Assembly (NCBI GenBank): GCA_965153355.1
Contig: OZ231127.1
Location: forward strand, 43,276,001 to 43,340,000
From: Flaccisagitta enflata
Taxonomy: Eukaryota; Chaetognatha; Sagittoidea; Aphragmophora
DNA length: 64,000 bases
Reading direction: 5' to 3'
Part shown: positions 1 to 12,475 of the stretch, in pieces
Numbering within the stretch: the first letter of the stretch is position 1
Layout: every line of letters starts with the position of its first letter
Notes under the pieces: model-generated
What the model saw: the letters and a program-made list of their open reading frames with translations, nothing else
Databases searched by the model: none
Told to the model about the DNA's origin: nothing
Translations under genes and position numbers: made by a program

Positions 1-179
1 AGCACCTTCTAGTTGGAATATCAGAAAAAAGAAAGACAGTTTCAATTACTATTTTTCGCGGATTTCAAATCTGCAATCAAAACCGTGATTTGAGCCTTTA
101 CAAATTCTGGGTCTCCTGTTCAGGTAGGTTGAATAGAGGGTAGGGCGCGACCACCTTGATATGGAATGTGAATGCCAAA

Positions 180-800
180 ATGATTTCAATGGAAGCCTGA
201 AACGGCCCACAAAAAGTTGATGCTTTTAGCGATATAGGCATAGGCTAATGGACATGAATGAACAAAACAATGCACATGAATGAAGAGGAAATTTGAGATG
301 AAGATGAAAATGATGAGGAGAACAAGGCAGAGGGAAATGACGTAGAAATGAAAGAGGAATGAAAGAGGAATGGAAGAAGAAGAAGAAGGTCGAAAGAAGT
401 GATGTAGAAATGAATGAGGAATTTTGAGATGAAGATGAAAAGAAGAAGAAGAAGAAGGTTGAGGGAAGTGATGTAGAAATGAAAGAGGAATATTGAGATG
501 AAGATGAAAATGATCATTTAATGATGAGGAGAACAAGACCGAGGGAAGTGATGTAGAAATGAAAGAGGAATATTGAGATGAAGATGAAAAGAAGAAGAAG
601 AAGAAGGCCGAGAGAAAGTGATGTAGAAATGAAAGAGGAATATTGAGATGAGGATGAAAAGAAGAAGAAGAAGAAGAAGAAGAAGAAGAAGAAGAAGAAG
701 AAGAAGAAGAAGAAGAAGAAGAAGAAGAAGAAGAAGAAGAAGAAGAAGAAGAAGGAGGCCGAGGGAAGTGATGTAGAAATGAAAGAGGAATTGGGAGGGA
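180..800. repeat. minisatellite with embedded (GAA)n tract
   Basis: A unit of about 65-75 bp recurs six or more times. Each unit contains the words GATGTAGAAATGAAAGAGGAA and ATTGAGATGAAGATGAAAA, with a GAA run of variable length at a fixed place in the unit. The last unit carries the large expansion, a near-perfect (GAA)n at about 657-752. Both strands are open over long stretches only because of the repeat, and I do not regard any of it as coding. Confidence 0.85.
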
Positions 801-936
801 GACGTGACATATTATGCGCATAAAAGAAAGGATATCCGAGACTCAATTTCTCCAAGCTTTCTGGAGGCTTTTCTTGTCACAAATTCGCCCTCTGTCGCCG
901 TTGATGTTCCTTTTGTTTTAGCGCCCATGAAGTCCT

Positions 937-1066
<130 letters not shown>

Positions 1067-1299
1067 CATGATCCCCATGGGGGGTTCCCCAACTTGAGAA
1101 CAGATACCTACCATCCGCTGAAAGTCCAGTGCTCGGCGATTTTGAAAATTTGTACCCGTAAATTCAAAGGATTCAGATATTTTCAATTTTACTAGCCTAT
1201 TTCTATATAATAAAGTGTGCGCCTCAGAATACGCGCGCACCCCTTCTAACATTCAAATATATCTGCTTGAGGAATGCCATGCCATGCAACAAGTAACCC

Positions 1300-1540
1300 G
1301 GGTTTACTTAATCGTAGCGGACGGGCGAGCAGGGGTATACAACCCCGCCCCCCCCTTACCCCTCCACCCACCAACTCACATTCTCACACAACTTTTATAA
1401 ATTCATAGCCGCGGCAAATACACGTTTTGACACTGGAGATAAACAGACCAAGGGACGGATGGAAAGGCAGATTGACCAACAGACAAACGGACTAACGGGC
1501 GAACGAAGCCTCTTATCCAGTCGCGAGTCCGTGCCTAGAA
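1300..1540 (+). mobile_element. family H element, degenerate copy
   Basis: Contains the family H box 'GGACGGGCGAGCAGGGG', an array of diverged GGAC/GACC tetranucleotides (1443-1505) and the phrase CGAAGCCTCTTATCCAG that precedes the terminal hairpin in better copies. The hairpin itself (about 1519-1537) is decayed. Orientation is hairpin-last on the plus strand. Confidence 0.6.
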
Positions 1541-1908
1541 ATTATCTCGAATCGAAAATCATGGTAGTTTCTCATGTGACATTCCTTTGACAATATCCTT
1601 AGTTCTAGAGATTGTGACATTCCCCTGAACTGTTAACTGTCCCCTTTATAGTCAGTCTAACACCCCTTCCGCCCTTCTAATTGATCACTCTCACGTTCCA
1701 ATGGAGGCACTAAATTTTTTTTCTCTCTCTCTCAGTTTCCCGGTTTGTCTTTGCCATCAGATAATCATGAAGTAATTTCTATGCAAAAGCCACAATGCAT
1801 TTCGTCTCACCTTCACCGAGGAAGCCTTCCACATCACAGCTCATAATCACTTTTTCTTCTGCCTTCTTCTACCTTCTGCTTCTTTCTTCTTTTTCTCCTT
1901 TTTTTCTT
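1541..1908. other. no gene seen
   Basis: AT-leaning unique sequence that turns pyrimidine-rich from about 1700 and runs into the TTC tract. No splice-framed open reading or repeat was recognised. Confidence 0.5.
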
Positions 1909-2024
1909 TTCTTCTTTTTCTTCTTCTTCTTCTTCTTCTTCTTCTTCTTCTTCTTCTTCTTCTTCTTCTTCTTCTTCTTCTTCTTCTTCTTCTTCTTCTT
2001 CTTCTTCTTCTTCTTCTTCTTCTT
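1909..2024. repeat. (TTC)n microsatellite
   Basis: About 38 copies of TTC, flanked on both sides by degenerate pyrimidine-rich sequence (1850-2240). Confidence 0.95.
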
Positions 2025-2333
2025 CACTGTATACCTCATCATTATTTCTCTTATTTTTCTCATCTTTTTCCTTCTCTTTTTCTTTATTCTCTTTCCTATT
2101 TTCCCGCCGTCTTCTTCTTCCTGTCCTTCATTATGATCTCTGAGTTGTCATTAAGTCTAAACTTCTTACCCATCTTTGTTCTCTCTCTTTCTTTCTCTTC
2201 CTCTTTTAGTATTCCCACCTAACTTCATGAGTGCCACGATATCTGTCTATCAGAGATGCATCATGAAATTTTTTCATTGAAACGACCGAGTCCGACTATG
2301 TCCGTCCTGCTCGGCATCTACAAGGCACTACTT

Positions 2334-2913
2334 TCTGACAGCCGATCCAGGGTAAGAACGACATTACTCTGTTTTTTTTTTTTCAGTTTTGCCAATTTCA
2401 TATGTGTACAAAGCAAGAACAATCGAGAGGAAAATCTTTCCTGTAGCGCTTTTTGAGTAATTCTCAAAATCGGAAAAAATTAGACTCATTTTCAATGCGG
2501 ATTCTACTGGGGTGTGTTGACTCAATTTTTGATTCCATATTGTTAATCTAAACAAAATTCCCCTTCATTTGCAAAGAATTGGAATTTTCATTTTTTGAGT
2601 CGCCGTTAAAAGAAAGTAACGGTGGCTCAAAATATGAAAAATTTATTTCTGTATTATACCATATAGTGTGACCTATCAAATGAAAGGAAATTTTGCATAG
2701 AATAACAATATGGAATAAAAGAATGAGTCAATACAACTCCCAAGAATCTGCATTACCACAACCTTTCCTGTAGGTGAAAAATCGATTTTATTTTCCAAAA
2801 GCGCTCCAGGGAAGATTTCCCTCTCGATTGTTCTTGTATTGTACACATATGAAATCGGCAAAACTTGGAAAAAAAAACAGTAATGTCATTCTTACCCTGG
2901 ATCGGCTGTCAGA
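2334..2913. mobile_element. fold-back element F1 (long inverted repeats)
   Basis: The two halves are inverted copies of each other. It begins TCTGACAGCCGATCCAGGG and ends with the complement CCCTGGATCGGCTGTCAGA, and the arms can be followed almost to the centre at about 2605. It carries the word GTGTGACCTATCAAATGA at about 2668, which recurs in the elements at 42.4 kb and 54.5 kb. There is no coding capacity, so it is presumably a non-autonomous DNA transposon. The superfamily is uncertain. Confidence 0.8.
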
Positions 2914-3035
2914 CAGTGGTGAGGGTGCGACGTATCAAAATGTAAAAAAAAAAAAAAGAAATTTGATGCTTAAGTTTATCTTCGATTCAAATATCAGCGT
3001 CTGAAGTCGTTATCATCGCTATGACCACCATCAAT

Positions 3036-3038
<3 letters not shown>

Positions 3039-3115
<77 letters not shown>

Positions 3116-3204
3116 CATCATCATCATCATCATCCTCATCATCATCACCATCATCATCATCATCGTCGTCGTGGTTGTCGTCATTGTCATCGTCATTGAC
3201 ACCG

Positions 3205-3265
<61 letters not shown>

Positions 3266-3278
3266 TATCATTATCATT

Positions 3279-3322
<44 letters not shown>

Positions 3323-3336
3323 TATCATCATCATGA

Positions 3337-3419
<83 letters not shown>

Positions 3420-3420
3420 C
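3039..3420. repeat. (CAT/ATC)n compound microsatellite
   Basis: About 380 bp of CAT units in several blocks (3039-3160, 3205-3330, 3340-3419), separated by short GTC/GTG-rich variants. The translation is homopolymeric in every frame and is not coding. Confidence 0.95.
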
Positions 3421-3844
3421 AAAATTCCGTCTTACAGTAGTTTTGTAAACGACTTGTCCTAAAAGAGGAAAAAAAATTCTATTGAAGCTTTGCCTACTGT
3501 TAATTATGCTTTCACGATTCATGGCCGTCGCGTCTTCACTCAACATCGAGTCAACGACACAAAAAAGATAGAAGCGGCGGAATGAGAATACTCGAGCTTT
3601 TCTTTGAATGGTAAGGGGGAAAGTCCTCTCGTCAGTGGATACAAACTGCTTTTGCCTTATGAGAAATGACAGCAGTGATGAAAATGAATCTAGGCATGTC
3701 ATTTTCTTGTAATTCTACGCAGATTTTCTTTCAACAATCGCACGCTCTCGTTTCACAGTATCACATCATAAAAGTTCTATGGGATAGCCTTCCACAGAAA
3801 CCGAAGATAAGGAGAAGAAGAAGAAGAAGAAGAAAAAAAGAACC

Positions 3845-4354
3845 AGTCACCCAAGGGCAATATGTGGTCAGCGAAACACGTTGCCCTGCTTTGCATAATT
3901 GTGGGTTAGAGTTAAAGGAAGCAGGGCAGCGACTCCAAAGGGGACGAAGTCCTGTAGAACACAGACTTTCGTTCGTCGTCTGTCCCTCCATCCATTTGTC
4001 CGTCCCTCCAGGCCCTCCCAGGCCTGAAATTTGCCCTCTCAGTCCTGAAATCTACCCTCTCAGACCTGAAATCTGCCCTCTCAGGCCTTGAATCTGTGAG
4101 AGCAGGTTTAAGGCAGGTGAGGGCAGATTCCAGGTCTGAGAGGACAGATTTTAGGTCTGAGAGGGCAGATTTTAGGCCTGAGAAGGCAGATTCAAGGCCT
4201 GAGAGGGCAGATTTCAGGCCTGAGAGGATAGATTACAGGCCAAAGAGGGCAGATTTCAGGCCTGAGAGGGCCGTGGGGGGGGGGACAAACAAACAAACGA
4301 ATGGACGAACAAATGAAAGCCTCCTGTGTTCTACAGGGGCCGCTGCCCAAAAAA
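3845..4354. mobile_element. family P inverted-repeat element, copy 1
   Basis: The left arm has the words GGCAATATGTGGTCAGCG and GTTGCCCTGC, then GGCAGCGACTCCAAAGGGG and CCTGTAGAACACAG. The right arm ends with TGTGTTCTACAGG and GGCCGCTGCCCAAAAA. The core (4020-4275) is a tandem array of ~20-bp units of the type GAGAGGGCAGATTTCAGGCC, present in both orientations, so the core itself is partly palindromic. Short GTCC runs flank it. Confidence 0.8.
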
Positions 4355-4365
4355 CGGATCAGAGG

Positions 4366-4394
4366 GAAAAGAAGAAGAAGATGAAGAGGAAGAA

Positions 4395-4427
<33 letters not shown>

Positions 4428-4640
4428 TAAGAAGAAGAAGAAGAAGAAGTAGAAGAAGAAGAAGAAGAAGAAGAAGAAGAAGAAAAAGAAGAAGAAGAAG
4501 AAGAAGAATAAGAAGAAGAATAAGAACAAGAAGGACAAGGACAAGGAGATAAAGAGGGACAAGGAGAAAAAGAAGAACAAGAACAAGAACAAGAACAAGA
4601 ACAAGAACAAGAATAAGAAGCAGGAGGAAGAGGAAAAGAT
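4366..4640. repeat. (GAA)n / (GAACAA)n compound microsatellite
   Basis: Interrupted GAA runs over about 275 bp, with a (GAACAA)n block near 4570-4610. It abuts the right end of the P element at 3845-4354. Confidence 0.9.
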
Positions 4641-4871
4641 TAAGGACAGCAACAAAAACTACGTCTTATTAGAAATAATAACGACGACGCTCACGGCAGC
4701 GCCTGGCCCCCAGCAAAGTCTAATGCAAAGGAAAATATGCACATAAATTGGTAAAAGAAAAAGCTCATTCCAAGTTTTTGCAACCATAAAGCTCGGAAAA
4801 TTCCTTGTCAAAACAAAACTCAACATTAACGGAATATCATCGATGAAAATCTGCTTTTTTTCTTTTTTTTT

Positions 4872-5093
4872 AGTCACGTGCACGCGACTCTATGACCCAC
4901 TCTGTCCGTTGGTCGGTCGGTCTGTCCGTGACGCTTAGCTTTTTTTCGACGTTTTGGGTCATTTCAAGTCAATTTAAGTTATTTAAAGACGTCAATTTAC
5001 ATTTAGTGTTTTAGTCTTTTTGTCTTTTATCTTTTTTGGTCTTATGGTTTTAACAACCGCACGCGACTGTAAGGTGTTAGCCTTGTTTTTTTA
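4872..5093 (-). mobile_element. family H element, hairpin-first on plus
   Basis: Starts with hairpin AGTCACGTGCACGCGACT (4872-4889) preceded by a T run, then TCTATGACCCACTCTGTCCG and a GGTC/GTCC array. The core (4960-5045) is built from short variants of TTTAAGTCATT. It ends with a second hairpin word CGCACGCGACTG and a GCCTTGTTTTTT end box. Confidence 0.8.
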
Positions 5094-5556
5094 GGTTCTA
5101 CTTTAAGCTATTGATTCTAGACTTCATCTCTTTAAGAGATGGGGGTGCCTGCGCTGTTCGGGTAGATTTACCAAAAAAATTTTTGTTTAGAGTGCAATTC
5201 TTGGATAAATACAGGTCGCCATGTAGTCCTCATGTCAGTGTATCTTCGTCAAAGCATTATCGAGAGCTTTGTTTAGGTAGCGTGCAAGTACTGAGCTCTG
5301 TAGAAAACCCATTATGTATTCTGAGAGGAGCCATTTTTCCTCAATCTACCTACATTTTCATTTCTGATTAGTGCCTAAACATCTACAGCTATGTTGATAC
5401 AATTGAATATTGTTTTAACGTAAATGAGTAGGGTACGTCTGAATTGTTAGTGGGGGATTATGAGATGTTGATGTCTCTCTAGGGTATCGTGATAGTGTGC
5501 GATGTATTTGGCCCTATTTCTTTGTGACTTAAGCAGTAATATTTCAACGGGGTTAC
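5094..5556. other. no gene seen; 3' flank of the candidate minus-strand gene
   Basis: Unique AT-leaning sequence. I see no clear AATAAA signal on the minus strand just past the stop at 5557, which leaves the 3' end of the neighbouring gene model open. Confidence 0.4.
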
Positions 5557-6183
5557 TTAAGGCAAATTGAACTCATCTTTTACAAAGTTAGTGCCATCTT
5601 GTGCGATGAATCTCTCACCTTGCAACATTCTGACATCTGGAACGGATTTCTTTGAATCCGTGGTTTTTATAACATTCTCATCGACTCTTTTTGTCTTTTC
5701 AAATTTTTCGTCTTCTCCATTTTGTTCCGACTCAATGACGGAGGAGGTCGCCTCCGCAGTCTTTTTTTCCTTTTTGACATCAGAGGTTGACATTTCAGGG
5801 GTTTGAAGAATTGAAACCGCGGTCTTAGTGGATGAGGAAGATGATGATGACGTTGATTTAGAACTGGATGAAAAGGAGGAAGTTGTTGAAGAAGAAGAGG
5901 AAGAAGAAGAAGAAGAGGGCGATGACGGGGACGAGCTTTGAGGCGATGGATTTCCGTTCTCAACGGCGGAATTCAACAGCAGATTTTCAGCGGGAAAGTA
6001 GTGAGCGTATTCTCTGCCGCCGACCGGTTGATTTGGATGGTAGGCATTGGGCTCAGTATTCGGATTGTACGGATTATTCGGATTATTCCGATTATTCGAA
6101 TTCCGGTTATTTTCATCCTGATTATTCGACCAATTCTTTGAACGAAATTGCGCGATGCCTTCTGACAAGGAAATCCACGTTGA
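5557..6183 (-). CDS. candidate secreted low-complexity protein, exon 4 (C-terminal part)
   Basis: Opens after a clear acceptor (…GACGTCAG at 6184-6186) and is open for 208 codons to TAA at 5557-5559. In order the product shows a short hydrophobic/basic start (STWISLSEGIAQFRSKNW), an Asn/Pro-rich stretch, the segment NAYHPNQPVGGREYAHYFPA, a Ser/Thr-rich run of about 35 residues, and a charged tail ending GTNFVKDEFNLP. The phase-0 start matches the phase-0 donor of the microexon at 6373-6395. A strong alternative donor, CAAG followed by GTGAGA at 5619/5618, could make this an internal exon with the gene continuing further down the minus strand. I recognise no domain. The mixed, non-repeat composition of the first 85 residues is the main reason to take it as coding. 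Confidence 0.45.
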   Translation of the reverse strand, partial: STWISLSEGIAQFRSKNWSNNQDENNRNSNNRNNPNNPYNPNTEPNAYHPNQPVGGREYAHYFPAENLLLNSAVENGNPSPQSSSPSSPSSSSSSSSSSTTSSFSSSSKSTSSSSSSSTKTAVSILQTPEMSTSDVKKEKKTAEATSSVIESEQNGEDEKFEKTKRVDENVIKTTDSKKSVPDVRMLQGERFIAQDGTNFVKDEFNLP

Positions 6184-6372
6184 CTGACGTCGACGACGAC
6201 GAAGACGACGTTGATGATGATCATGATAAGGATGAGGATGCTGAGGATGATCATGATGAGGATGAGGATGATGAAGGATATCACGATGGAAGTGATCTTC
6301 GCGAATGTTGTTGTGACACGCGGGACAAGAAGAACGACAAGAATAACGACAAGAATGATGAGAAAAACTCAC
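6184..6372 (-). other. candidate intron
   Basis: Begins GTGAGT (6372) and ends CAG (6184) on the minus strand. It contains degenerate CAT/GTC trinucleotide runs (6190-6290). The reading frame is open through it, so retention of this sequence cannot be excluded. Confidence 0.35.
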
Positions 6373-6395
6373 TTCTAGTGCCCGAGTGATCGAGT
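6373..6395 (-). CDS. candidate 23-nt microexon of the secreted protein gene
   Basis: Bounded by CCCATAG before 6395 and the strong donor GTGAGT at 6372. It adds two bases to complete a codon, then SITRALE, and leaves at phase 0. This joins a phase-1 donor upstream (7638) to the phase-0 acceptor at 6183 without a frame error. The fit of both phases is the evidence; the sequence is too short for composition to help. RNA evidence would decide it. Confidence 0.3.
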
Positions 6396-6462
6396 CTATG
6401 GGGACCACGAGATCAGAGAAATAAAAATAACATAGAAAGACGCGAGTGAGGGGGAGGAAAGG

Positions 6463-6512
<50 letters not shown>

Positions 6513-6797
6513 ATACAGTAGGTGGAGTGATTGCGCGTCATGACATTTGCACGTTCGATTGAAACGACACGACATAAAAAGGTGAAAAGAGAAACGAATG
6601 AAATTGGCAGTTGAACGTGACATCGACGAGAGAATCTCATCCACAATGGAAATTGAATTCGAAACACAATTTCGTAGGGAAATATGTGCATCAAAGAGGA
6701 TGTGACAACGTTTTTATTGTGTGATAAACAGGAAGGATTCTTGGTGAACCATACATAAAACAGAACGGTTAGGGTAGACGACACGGGAAGAAGGACG

Positions 6798-6841
<44 letters not shown>

Positions 6842-7570
6842 CAGGCGGACAGACGGACAGACGGGCGAGGGGTAGATGGTAGAATGAAAGAAAGGAGGCA
6901 AAGAAAGGAGGAGAAAATGGAGGAGGAAGAAATCGGCGAGATGTGAGCCCCGTGGGGGACGTTGCGATGTCATTTTGTTCGGCGTGACAATAAATGGCAA
7001 CGTCAATGGTGGCAGCATTTAGAGAGATGGCAGCACAACAGCGTCGTCAGTATATAAGATTTGTTCCAAGCAGACGAAAAAAGAGAAAAGAATAGGGGGT
7101 TAAAAACAAAAAGCAGTGTCGGGGGAAAACGACGAAGAGAAAAAAAAAGAGGAAAAAAGAGGAAAAAGGAGGAAATAAGGAGACGAGGAGAAAAACGAGA
7201 TTGATAAATCCTTCCTAACACATTCTTCTCTCGTTTTTTCTTTCGCGACCAGCAAATAGAAAATCGTCGCTTAGTCCCGAAGGACTCTCACTCACACGTA
7301 GAAAACGACTTTGGCGAGTGGCTTAGAGACCAACAGTTGGTACAAATCAAGAAAAAGAGAATCGTGTTCTTTTTCGTTCCAGCAAAGTGGCTGACTTTGG
7401 AGAACACTTTCACAAATTCATGAAAATTTGTTTAAAAAAAACAAACAAGATTTCATGGAATAATCTGGAGAATACTTGCTTACAATGTGCACTCATCAAC
7501 GAACCACATAACACAGTTCCCAGTATTCCAAGCGAATTCTGTGTCTGTGTGTCTGTGTGTCTACGTCTAC

Positions 7571-7637
<67 letters not shown>
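6396..7637 (-). other. candidate intron with (GA)n tracts
   Basis: The minus strand starts at donor GTGAGAGAGAG (7637), where the intron opens directly into the CT/GA tract at 7571-7634. It also holds (GA)n at 6470-6509 and 6801-6838 and purine-rich sequence at 7070-7200. No other exon is recognised. Confidence 0.35.
7571..7634. repeat. (CT)n / (GA)n microsatellite
   Basis: Perfect CT repeat of about 32 units. On the minus strand it immediately follows the GT of the candidate exon 2 donor, so the splice site sits at the edge of the tract. Confidence 0.95.
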
Positions 7638-7638
<1 letters not shown>

Positions 7639-8199
7639 TTCATGCTTCTTCCTTTTTTCCTCACAGTTCTTCCTCTTTTCTCCCGTGAGGTTTTTACATT
7701 CTTCTCCTCCATTTTTCTTCCTCCTTCTTTCTGCTGCTTCGTCCTCGTTTCTTTGTTTCTCCGCTCCTCCGTTCAAAACCTTTTTATTATTATTATCTCT
7801 TTCTTCTAGTTTCGTTCTTTTCGTTTCTAGTAGCCTTTTTTCCGTTAGAGGCGCCATCCAAGGAACCAAAGGCGAGAGAGCCCTTTTCCCTTCGGCTATG
7901 CCCATTTCGGTGGCTCTCAAGCCACCACCACTAGCTCCTCCTCCTCCTCCTCCTCCTCTTTCTTCTACCGCCATTTCACCTTCTCCTGTCTTATCTCGCT
8001 TCTCTTTCTTATCCTTTCTTACATCATTGCCATTTAGTATGTTATTTTCTCCACCATCATATCTCTCGTTTCCACCACCTCCACCAAGGTCGTAACCGCC
8101 ACCATAACCACCACTGGCGGCGCCACCTCCACCGCCGCCACCGCTGCCATAACCACCGCTTTTGCCACGTTTCCTGCCTCCTTTTTGTCGCGCCGAAGC
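7638..8199 (-). CDS. candidate secreted low-complexity protein, exon 2 (Gly-rich, basic)
   Basis: Follows a good acceptor (CCGATTTCAG ending at 8200) and ends at a strong donor (CATGAAG, then GTGAGAG at 7637). It has 187 codons plus one base, entering in phase 0 and leaving in phase 1. The frame starts ASARQKGGRKRGKSGGYG, goes through Gly-rich runs (GGYGGGYDLGGGGGNERY), a second poly-Gly block, the non-repetitive stretch RATEMGIAEGKRALSPLVP, then a basic Lys/Arg/Glu tail with two Cys. The other two frames from this acceptor meet stops early. Phase agrees with the phase-0 donor of exon 1 at 9837. Gly-rich basic segments occur in many extracellular matrix and RNA-binding proteins, so no family can be assigned. 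Confidence 0.42.
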
Positions 8200-9836
8200 C
8201 TGAAATCGGAAAAGTTTGTGGATCGGAAATGAATGGCGTTTTATTCGTCGAGAAATGACAGTGAAATAGACGAAATTCGCGAAATACGAGATCGGTGAAG
8301 CACCCACAATGATTGGAGGAGGAATTTTAAAATAGATCGTGTGTTTGAAAAAATATCTTATAAGGTTGCAAAGAAGAATTTCTTTTCTTTTACGGTCGAT
8401 ATTATTAGCAATTGTTCTCACTATCGTTCCGGTAATTTGAAAAAAAAAGAAATCAGTTCGACTTCTGCATACAGTTTTCTGTTCAAATTACGGTGCAACA
8501 TGACACTCTTCTGTAGGAACGAGGCGCGTACTTGCCAAGGCTTTAAAAAATGGTTTGATACGAATTTATCGTGAATCCTGTGGATCTGAAAGGGTCAATG
8601 GCCTTCGTGACCCGACCTTTTGGTCTTCGAGGGTCACGTCAATCCTTTTAAATCCTACTTTTGCCGTCACCACATCTCACCTGAGTCGGTACATGTACGC
8701 TTTCGTTCAGGCGTTTTTTTATGGTCACGTGTTGGTATCTTTTATCGTCTTTTTAGGTCAAAATGTCGGTCAATCTTATGGTTGGTTACTTCGTTTGTTA
8801 CTCCGTTCGTATTTGACTTCTTGGCGCTTAGTAATGTAGGGTGATTGTGAATTTGACAGTGATCACAACAGTTTTTCTCATTGATAATGATGTTAACATC
8901 TAAAAAGTTATTTTTTAAAAGTAAAAAGCTAATCTAAGTCATAGTCATTTGACATTATTAATAGTTATGTCTTCTGAATGAAAGTTACTATGTTTAATGA
9001 ACATTGTTGATTATATTCATGCAAGCCCATGTACTAGCTTTGTTCATTTATCACGTTGGCTCATTTGATAAAGGTGAGACTTGTCCCCGCTTTATTCAAT
9101 TCCCTACTTCCTATCTGCGCAGATATTGGCGTGTCATTTTATCTCGTGCTATTTCTTATATATCTGCCTCTTTTCCAGGCGTGGTTCATCTCATAAATTC
9201 TTGAAGCAGTTGCGGTCATAAATCTTGTCTGTGGATGTCACACAAATGCTATTCTTTTTTCTCTCGATTCATCTCGCGTCAAATGTTGCTTCGTAAATCA
9301 TAAAAGAAAAGTCGTATAAAGAATGCGAGGTGAAAACCCGTCACCAGACTCAGGGACGATGTACTGCGTTTCAAACTCGACGCCTTATTTCTTAAAAACA
9401 CGCATCTTAATTCATGAAAGCATGAAGTTAGAATGGGTGAAAACTTTATTTGATATCATTTGGCCTTTCAGAGGGAGGGTCAGTTCCTTCTGTACTTTTG
9501 CAAAACGTGCACGTACAGTATTTGGAACCACAGCGACCGGCTGATAATGCCTCTAAGCTCTAACCACTAATTTCATTAATGTCATGTGACATCGCATTGA
9601 TGCTCCTAACCAATTTTCGACGAAGGAGTGAAAATCTTTTCTAACGGCTCAGATTTTGACATCATTTAAAACATATTAGCCAATAGCGATTGCAACTTGT
9701 AATTGACACGATACCACTCCAATCATTACGTTGTTGAGTGCTAAATTCTACATCGTTGTTCTTAGTTTATCTCTCTGCTTAGACACTCGCTTTCATGTCA
9801 TTTTCCCCTCAATTTTAGCGCACTGTGTTTGCTCAC
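8200..9836 (-). other. candidate intron, no feature recognised
   Basis: About 1.6 kb of ordinary AT-leaning sequence. It runs on the minus strand from donor GTGAGC (9836) to acceptor CAG (8200). A short imperfect inverted repeat is visible at about 8590-8655. Confidence 0.35.
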
Positions 9837-10925
9837 CTGATTCTTTCTATTCTTCTTCAAAGATGGCGGAAATTCGTTTCTCCTGTTTTTTCTCCTTTTC
9901 TCCGAAGAATCCAATCCTCTTTCCGTTCTTCTATTCATCGGCTTACCTTTCCCTATTTTCCCCCACCCCTTTTCCTCCTTCACCTCAACCTCTTCCTCAA
10001 CGTCTTCATCTTCATCTTCTTCATCATCCCCAAGCTCTGTCTCATTCCCCTCCTCCTCTTCCTCCTCTTCCTCCACCTCATTCTGTTCTTGTTCCCGTTC
10101 TTCCGCCAGACTTTCTTCCAATCGCCACCAAGGGGGATCAAATGTCACAAGGGACACTTTTTCTTCTATTCCTTCGTCTTTTCCTTCTCCTTCCTTTCCA
10201 TCTTTATCTCCTCTTTCCTCTCCTTCTTCTTTTCGATCTCCGTCTCTGTCTCCAATCGTTCTCTCCTCGTCTTCGTCGTCTCCCATTTCAGAATCAAAGA
10301 AATTAATCAAATTGGTTGTAGCCCCGCCGCCGCTGTCTCTCTCACTCCCGGGCCTACCAGCGTCGCCATCGTCTAGGCTGCTTCTATCTCCCTTTTCAAT
10401 TGCAATTATTCTTCTCCTGTCTTCTCGACTTTCTCCGTTTCTTTCTTCCTTTCTTCTTTCTACTTTTGCCGCTCCTCCTCCTCCTCCCCCTCCTCCCCCT
10501 ACTCTTCTTTCAAGCCCTCCATCCACCCCTTGTCCGAGATGAACGATGGCTCCTTGGTGACCACCACCGCCTGTTACTGCTCCTTCATCATCTTCTCCAG
10601 TGAGACGCGCTGTCGCCGCTGTTGAGCCATCTCCTCCTCCGTTTCCTCCTGTCACTCCTCTTTCCTCTCTTCCTCCACTTTCTTCCCCCACCGTCGCCCC
10701 CAAAGCCGCAGCCTCCCGGAATAAAAATGAGCTGAAGAGCGAGAGAACGAGGAGAGTCATTTGTAATTTACGTCTGAGAAATAACCTTTTCTTTAATTCT
10801 CCTCCTCCCACTCTTCTTCCTTCTCCTCCTCTTTCTTTTACTTCTCCTACTCCAGTATCTCCTTCGACTTCCCCTCTTAACTGGGATTCTATGAAGCGTG
10901 TCACGTTTCTGCACGAATTATCCAT
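9837..10925 (-). CDS. candidate secreted low-complexity protein, exon 1 (signal peptide, acidic)
   Basis: Open from ATG at 10925 to a strong donor, AATCAG then GTGAGC at 9836, leaving in phase 0. A second in-frame ATG at 10760 starts MTLLVLSLFSSFLFREAAAL, a plausible signal peptide (hydrophobic core, then small residues). If used, the protein is about 711 residues across the four exons; from 10925 it is about 766. After the signal come Gly-rich and Arg/Glu-rich stretches, KVSLVTFDPPWWRLEESLAE, then a long acidic run (poly-Glu/Asp) and a basic end. A weaker alternative donor (GGAAAG then GTAAGC at 9946) is phase 1 and would not fit exon 2. The purine-rich strand makes long open frames likely by chance, so the signal peptide and splice phases carry the case. 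No known family is recognised. Confidence 0.42.
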
Positions 10926-12300
<1,375 letters not shown>

Positions 12301-12475
12301 CCAGAGGCAGTCTTCTTGTGATACACTGCACTACGCAGACGCTGAAGTAAATAAGCAACAGGCAGACTTCTTGTGAGACACTAAGCAGACGCTGCAGTAT
12401 CCAAGCAAGAGGCAGACTTCTTGTGATACACTTCGCAGACGCCGCATTACATATAAACAAGAGGCAGACTCATGT
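12301..12475. repeat. minisatellite, ~56-60 bp unit, three and a half copies
   Basis: The words GAGGCAGACTTCTTGTGA, ATACACT and CGCAGACGC recur at about 12303, 12360, 12410 and 12462, with drift between copies. Confidence 0.8.

Noticed and set aside
9837-9946. Using the donor GTAAGC at 9946 to end candidate exon 1
   Set aside because: It leaves the frame in phase 1, and reading exon 2 in that frame meets a stop. The GTGAGC donor at 9836 keeps the frame.
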